A DNA stretch of 64,000 nucleotides, from NCBI RefSeq assembly GCF_001487165.1, contig NZ_LN913006.1, positions 1,635,651-1,699,650 on the forward strand. The letters are read 5' to 3'. The notes under the pieces were generated by a model, which was not told the origin of the DNA, ran no database searches, and saw only the letters and a program-made list of their open reading frames with translations. Every line of letters begins with the position of its first letter. Position 1 is the stretch's first letter. The position numbers were made by a program, and so were the translations under genes. Below, piece by piece: positions 59,702 to 64,000 of this stretch. Source of the stretch: Blautia massiliensis (ex Durand et al. 2017). GTDB lineage: Bacteria > Bacillota > Clostridia > Lachnospirales > Lachnospiraceae.

Positions 59702-60673
59702 ATGAACACTGCAGCATGCGAAAAAGAAGCTCCATCGCTTTCCAGAGATGAAGCCATTGCAATTTTAGATACTCCGGACGAAGAACTTGAGGCACTGATC
59801 GACCGTGCCAGCAGTTTACGTTACAAATATAAGGGAAACCGGGTAAGCATCCACATCCTTACCAATGCCCGCAGCGGTAACTGTTCCCAGGATTGTGCCT
59901 ACTGTGCCCAGTCATGTCGTTCCACTGCCGATATTGATAAATACAAATGGGTAGATGAAGACAAATTATATCAGGACAATGATTTCGTAAATGATTATCA
60001 TTTATCCAGACATTGTATCGGACTGAGTGGTATGAAATTTACAGATAAAGAGATCGAGGAGCTGGCCCGCAGGATCCGCAAAATGAAAGAACACGGAACT
60101 CATCTCTGCTGCTCCATAGGCTTTCTCACAGAGCACCAGGCAAAAATGCTCAAAGAGGCTGGTCTTGACCGGATCAACCATAACCTGAACAGCAGCCGTT
60201 CCTTTTATCATAATATCTGCAGTACACATACCTTTGACCAGCGTGTCCGGAATATCCATATGCTTCAGGGACTTGGTTTCGAGATCTGCAGCGGCGGTAT
60301 CATTGGCATGGGTGAAAGTAAGGAAGACGTTGTTGACATGCTTCTGGAATTACGTGAGATCCAGCCGGAAGCACTGCCGATCAACTTTCTTCTTCCGATC
60401 AAGGGAACTCCTCTCGGAAATGCAGATATTTCCCAGCTGACAACCGAATACTGTATGAAGGTCCTCTGCCTGGCAAGACTTCTTGTACCTAAAGCAGATA
60501 TCCGATGTGCTGCCGGAAGAGAAGTTTATTTTAAAGGCGAAGAAAAAAAACTACTCAGTGTTGTAGACTCTATTTTTGCTTCCGGTTATCTTACAGAAGG
60601 TGGTCAGGGAATCGAAGACACTCTGAAAACCATTACGGATGCAGGATTCACCTATGAGATTGAATCTGCGTAA
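59702..60673 (+). CDS. bioB: Biotin synthase BioB
   Basis: A 323-aa radical-SAM enzyme. CSQDCAYCAQS is the CxxxCxxC motif that holds the 4Fe-4S cluster; the auxiliary 2Fe-2S ligand set includes Cys residues in HLCCSIGF and GFEICSGG, and the conserved Arg in ADIRCAAGRE. It inserts sulfur into dethiobiotin. The ATG at 59702 follows AAGGAAGG; an ATG at 59663 would sit upstream of the ribosome site. No bioA, bioD or bioF is nearby, so it may act on imported dethiobiotin. Confidence 0.93.
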   Translation: MNTAACEKEAPSLSRDEAIAILDTPDEELEALIDRASSLRYKYKGNRVSIHILTNARSGNCSQDCAYCAQSCRSTADIDKYKWVDEDKLYQDNDFVNDYHLSRHCIGLSGMKFTDKEIEELARRIRKMKEHGTHLCCSIGFLTEHQAKMLKEAGLDRINHNLNSSRSFYHNICSTHTFDQRVRNIHMLQGLGFEICSGGIIGMGESKEDVVDMLLELREIQPEALPINFLLPIKGTPLGNADISQLTTEYCMKVLCLARLLVPKADIRCAAGREVYFKGEEKKLLSVVDSIFASGYLTEGGQGIEDTLKTITDAGFTYEIESA

Positions 60674-60774
60674 GCATCCTTATGGACATATGACCTATCA
60701 TACACACTTACAGCATTTCATTACTTACCCGAACCAGTAAATATATTACCTTTTTCAAAGGAGGCTCTTTCAAT

Positions 60775-61320
60775 ATGAACCAGACAAATACTGTCTCTGC
60801 ACCACGTACAAAAACCTACGAGATCACCATGACCGCTCTTATGGCAGCTGTCACTTGTATTCTTGCGCCGCTGTCCATTCCGATCGGTCCGGTTCCGATC
60901 TCATTTACCAATCTTGCCATTTATCTGTCCCTGTATCTTCTCGGATGGAAAAAAGGAACCATCAGCTATCTGATCTATCTTCTGCTTGGACTTGTAGGTC
61001 TTCCGGTATTTTCCGGATTTACCGGCGGCCCTGCAAAGCTGGCCGGTCCTACAGGCGGATACATCATCGGCTTTATCGTTATGGCTGTTATTGCCGGACT
61101 GGTAATTGACAACTGCCATAAGCCTCTGATCCAGCTCGTTGGTATGATCGCAGGAACAATTGTATGCTATCTTTTCGGAACTGTATGGTTCTGCATCGTT
61201 GCAGATTCCACTTTCAAAGCAGCTCTTGGAATCTGTGTAATTCCGTTTATCCCGGCAGATCTCATAAAAATGATCATCGCCATGATCATCGGACCAATGA
61301 TAAAGAAACGAATCCGATAA
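60775..61320 (+). CDS. bioY: Biotin ECF transporter S component BioY
   Basis: A 181-aa protein with six membrane helices. FTNLAIYLSLYLLGWKKGTISYLIYLLLGLVGLPVFSGFTGG and AGPTGGYIIGFIVMA are BioY hallmarks (G-P-T-G-G-Y). BioY captures biotin for the ECF energising module, or in some species works alone. An AAAGGAGG site precedes the ATG. It lies 101 bp after bioB and shares the BirA-controlled transcript, as no second BirA box is visible. Confidence 0.95.
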   Translation: MNQTNTVSAPRTKTYEITMTALMAAVTCILAPLSIPIGPVPISFTNLAIYLSLYLLGWKKGTISYLIYLLLGLVGLPVFSGFTGGPAKLAGPTGGYIIGFIVMAVIAGLVIDNCHKPLIQLVGMIAGTIVCYLFGTVWFCIVADSTFKAALGICVIPFIPADLIKMIIAMIIGPMIKKRIR

Positions 61321-61344
61321 GCTGAAACTCTGATACTCCCAAAA

Positions 61345-61382
61345 AAGGCAGCAGGAAATGTTGGAAATTTCCTGCTGCCTCT
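61345..61382. terminator. Bidirectional terminator between bioY and the CmpB gene
   Basis: AGGCAGCAGGAAAT and ATTTCCTGCTGCCT form a perfect 14-bp stem. T-rich tails are on both sides (CTTTAT on plus, TTTTTTGGG on minus). Confidence 0.85.
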
Positions 61383-61401
61383 TTATCGCGTTTCATTTTT
61401 C

Positions 61402-62289
61402 TTATCTGAGTTTTTTCTTCAGTTCCTGGATCAGTTCAAAATAATCTCTGTGCTTCATCTCCGGGAAAGCCTTAATGATTCTTCCCTGGCCGAATACCGT
61501 ATGGTTTGTGATAGAGCTTGACAGCTCATCAAACTGTGCCTGAAGCTCCGCTTTCTTCATTCGAAGCATTTCGGCAGATTTTTCTCTCTGAGCCACAGTC
61601 GCATCTCTGAGCTCTGCCTTAGCAAGAGCAACCTGAACCTTTCCTTCTCCCACCTTCTGTGCTGTATCAATGGTAGTTGTTGCCAGAGTATCACTGAGCT
61701 TATCACTCACGATCCGCAGATCCGCACGTACCTTATCTAGTCGGGTAAGCTTCTTATTCAGTCCGCGGATCACCGCCACTGTTACAATAAGATCAGCCAG
61801 ATACACCGCATACAGAATTGCCATAACAACCCATTCCAGTGTGGAAGGTGTATGAGAAGCCTGACGCTCCACATACTTCTGAAAAACCTTTACGACCATC
61901 ACAATGGCAAGTCCCCATATCAGGGAAAACTCAAGACAGATATAGCCGTGAAAATTCAGCGGCTTATTAGAATAATCCCACCATCTTGCATGGAAGCATA
62001 CATCCAGAAGCCATCCGGCAACCAGCTCTACCGCAGTTGCAAGAACGATTCCAAACAGAAAGATCATTCCCTCACTCATCTGATGTCCGCCGCTCTGAAG
62101 CGTATTAAGCAATGCAAACACGGAAAGTACACCAAATCCGTACACCGGGCATACCGGACCGTTGAGAAATCCCCGGTTTATAACCTTTCCTAAGGTTACT
62201 GCATGGAAGATAACTTCAACGACCCATCCTCCAAAAGAATAAAACAAAAAATACAGACATATCTGAAAATACGTCATCCCGCAAATCAT
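61402..62289 (-). CDS. Putative ABC-transporter permease-type membrane protein (CmpB/PF06541)
   Basis: A 295-aa protein. Residues 1-185 hold about five membrane helices with the family's signatures FLFYSFGGWVVEVIFHAV, GFLNGPVCPVYGFGV and ELVAGWLLDVCFHARWWDYSNKPLNFHGYI. Residues 185-280 form a charged coiled coil. The family is annotated as ABC permease but works without an ATPase partner in most genomes; its role is unknown. The ATG at 62289 follows AAAGGAGG, while the longer frame starts upstream of that site. Confidence 0.8.
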   Translation of the reverse strand: MICGMTYFQICLYFLFYSFGGWVVEVIFHAVTLGKVINRGFLNGPVCPVYGFGVLSVFALLNTLQSGGHQMSEGMIFLFGIVLATAVELVAGWLLDVCFHARWWDYSNKPLNFHGYICLEFSLIWGLAIVMVVKVFQKYVERQASHTPSTLEWVVMAILYAVYLADLIVTVAVIRGLNKKLTRLDKVRADLRIVSDKLSDTLATTTIDTAQKVGEGKVQVALAKAELRDATVAQREKSAEMLRMKKAELQAQFDELSSSITNHTVFGQGRIIKAFPEMKHRDYFELIQELKKKLR

Positions 62290-62413
62290 CCTGTACTCCT
62301 CCTTTACAGCTGTCAAGATTCCGGCAGCTATTTCAGGGGTCAGTACCATCACCTCTGCCGGGGTGATTCTGATTATATCATATCACCCATCTCATTTACA
62401 TCCCTTTATCCGG

Positions 62414-63766
62414 TCATTCTTCCGAAACAATTTCTTTTTTCACACGGGTGAAGTACAGAAAGAATCCGATGTTCAGAATGATTCCCACTGTGGTAGATAC
62501 CGGTGCTGCAAGACCGATCTTTGTCAGGCTGGCATCCGGCTGGATACTCATAAAGTACGCCATTGGAAGTCGTACCAGAAGCGTCTGGATCAGGCCCTGG
62601 ACCATAACCCATATGGTCTGGTTGTTTCCGTTGAAATAGCCTATCATACTGAACAGAACAGCCGTTACCAGTGTCTCCGGAGCAAACCCCTTCAGATAAT
62701 CAAAGCCCTTTTGGATAACGCCGGCATCTGTTGAAAAGAATCCTGCCAGCACATCACCCTTCAGCAGGATCAGGATAAATACCAGGCATCCCACAAACAG
62801 GCCAACTCCAATTCCTGTAAGCATGGATTTTCTCGCACGTTTCGGCTTTCCTGCTCCTACGTTCTGTGAAACAAAGGAGGCCATGGACTGCATCAGGGAG
62901 CTTGGAACCAGCATGGCAAAGTTTACGATCTTACATGCAACTCCGTAACCGGAGGATGCTTCCAGACCCAGGCGATTGACAAATGCGCACAAGGCCAGGA
63001 ATGAAATCTGTGTCAGGAATTCCTGAAGTGCCAACGGCAGTCCGATCTTAAGAAAACGTCTGCACTGAGGATTCAGCCGGAAATCTTTTTTTGTAATGGT
63101 AAACGGAAGCTTCTTCTTTATCAGCAGAACTACTGCAAATACAACACTTAAGGCCTGAGCAGAAACCGTAGCAATAGCTGCTCCTGCTGCATCCATATGT
63201 AAGCCGGCTACCAGTACCAGGTCTCCGATCACATTTACAATACATGCCACCAGCACAAACAGTAGCGGAGATTTGCTGTCACCAAGACCACGGAAAATAG
63301 CAGACAGCAGGTTATACGCAACAATAAAGAAAATTCCGCTGCCACAGATCCGTACATAAGATGCAGTCAGCGCTACCGCTTCTTCCGGTGCCTGCATCAG
63401 CATGGAGATCGGATGTGCAAAGCCTACCATAACAATAAACAGCACGATAGAGATCATGGTAAAGACGATCGCAGCCCCACCGATAACGGAGCCGATCTGC
63501 TCCGGTCTTTTTTCTCCAAGATAACGTGCGATCAGAACTGTGATACCCATAGCAAACTGGATCACTACAAAGGTAACCAGATTCAGTACCTGACTTCCGG
63601 TGGAAACCGCTGACAGTCCGGATGTGGAACCGAATCTTCCAACTACAAGAAGATCGACCGCACCATAGGCAGCCTGCAGGATCAGCGCACCGAGTACCGG
63701 CATCATAAATGCAACCAGCTTCTTCAGGATATTTCCCTGGGTAAAATCTGCCTTATCATTTGTCAT
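62414..63766 (-). CDS. MATE family efflux transporter
   Basis: A 450-aa protein with twelve membrane segments. ILKKLVAFMMPVLGALILQAAYGAVDLLVVGRFG and VTFVVIQFAMGITVLIARYLGEKR are typical of NorM/DinF-type MATE exporters. The ATG at 63766 follows GGAGGG with 6 bases between and overlaps the MarR stop region by 11 bp, so it is translationally coupled to that regulator. The substrate is unknown. It differs clearly in sequence from the MATE protein at 52022-53389. Confidence 0.9.
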   Translation of the reverse strand: MTNDKADFTQGNILKKLVAFMMPVLGALILQAAYGAVDLLVVGRFGSTSGLSAVSTGSQVLNLVTFVVIQFAMGITVLIARYLGEKRPEQIGSVIGGAAIVFTMISIVLFIVMVGFAHPISMLMQAPEEAVALTASYVRICGSGIFFIVAYNLLSAIFRGLGDSKSPLLFVLVACIVNVIGDLVLVAGLHMDAAGAAIATVSAQALSVVFAVVLLIKKKLPFTITKKDFRLNPQCRRFLKIGLPLALQEFLTQISFLALCAFVNRLGLEASSGYGVACKIVNFAMLVPSSLMQSMASFVSQNVGAGKPKRARKSMLTGIGVGLFVGCLVFILILLKGDVLAGFFSTDAGVIQKGFDYLKGFAPETLVTAVLFSMIGYFNGNNQTIWVMVQGLIQTLLVRLPMAYFMSIQPDASLTKIGLAAPVSTTVGIILNIGFFLYFTRVKKEIVSEE

Positions 63767-64000
63767 AATGTTCCCTCCTGTCACACATGATCTGATAAAA
63801 TTTCCCGATGGTCCGGATCATATTGTCTGCTTCTTCTTCGGAAATCTCTGAAAGATAGGGCGCCAGACTGCTGAAATAATCCTGATCATACTTCCTGGAA
63901 AGCCTCTCTCCTTTTTCTGTTATGGAAATGTAAGTAACGCGCCCGTCATCCGGAGACATGAGCTTCTGAAGATATCCCTTTGTCTCCATTTCTTTCACTG
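63756..64000 (-). CDS. MarR family regulator, C-terminal part, cut by window edge
   Basis: The 80 visible residues end the winged helix (KEMETKGYLQKLMSPDDGRVTYISITEKGERL, the wing with the D-x-R motif) and the dimerisation helix. The N terminus lies beyond 64000. It probably represses the coupled MATE gene. Confidence 0.8.
   Translation of the reverse strand, partial: VKEMETKGYLQKLMSPDDGRVTYISITEKGERLSRKYDQDYFSSLAPYLSEISEEEADNMIRTIGKFYQIMCDRREHYDK

Noticed and set aside
1-64000. CRISPR array, rRNA or tRNA genes
   Set aside because: No regularly spaced repeats, no rRNA-like conserved stretches and no cloverleaf with a T-loop GGTTCGAATCC-type motif were noticed on reading both strands.

Overview
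The window reads as a chromosomal segment of a spore-forming, low-to-mid GC gut Firmicute, most likely a Lachnospiraceae member (Blautia/Dorea-like). Pointers are an alpha/beta-type spore protein, AddAB in place of RecBCD, a LexA box of the GAAC-N4-GTTC type, a CIRCE element before clpB, a BirA box of the Firmicute type before bioB, DUF4250, HelD, and strong AGGAGG ribosome binding sites. The genus is inference. No rRNA, tRNA or CRISPR array was seen.

Backbone, left part (1-31,170): a DUF308 membrane protein and a spore protein; an envelope-type operon padR-DUF1700-DUF4097-pspC with a palindromic operator in its promoter; rsmF; addBA under a LexA box; a small FMN-binding-like exported protein; a methyltransferase-hslO-nadE operon; a secreted lipoprotein; an ECF S component plus a PLP aminotransferase; helD with a YbjQ protein; a MarR-regulated ABC exporter pair; DUF4250; and clpB under CIRCE control.

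Integrated element (31,177-41,513): a Tn916-like module (tyrosine integrase, excisionase, Orf8-like HTH protein, Orf7-like sigma factor) sits directly in the clpB promoter. Identical 19-bp repeats lie at its two ends. The cargo is a lantibiotic self-protection set: histidine kinase, response regulator, NisI-like lipoprotein and a LanFEG-type ABC transporter. No lantibiotic precursor or modification enzyme is present. The right end is decayed (frameshifted XRE regulator, coiled-coil remnant, tnpV with a stop codon).

Accessory block (41,520-51,400): an IS3 fragment, a TetR-controlled ABC exporter pair, and a decaying cluster (ketopantoate-reductase remnant, alpha/beta hydrolase, O-methyltransferase-like enzyme, BAAT-type hydrolase, frameshifted hydrolase, truncated AraC regulator). 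Both sides carry closely similar tnpV-linked repeats, so the block was probably brought in or rearranged with mobile DNA.

Backbone, right part (51,421-64,000): a cytidylate-kinase-like protein and a MATE transporter. The MATE gene is preceded by an unusual leader with two homologous hairpins sharing a UCCAG loop, the second ending in a U tract; this is the strongest candidate for an undescribed regulatory RNA here. Then come an FGGY sugar kinase, a potassium uptake operon (ktrB, ktrA, short kdpD, kdpE), bioB-bioY under BirA, a CmpB-type membrane protein, and a MarR-MATE pair cut by the window edge.
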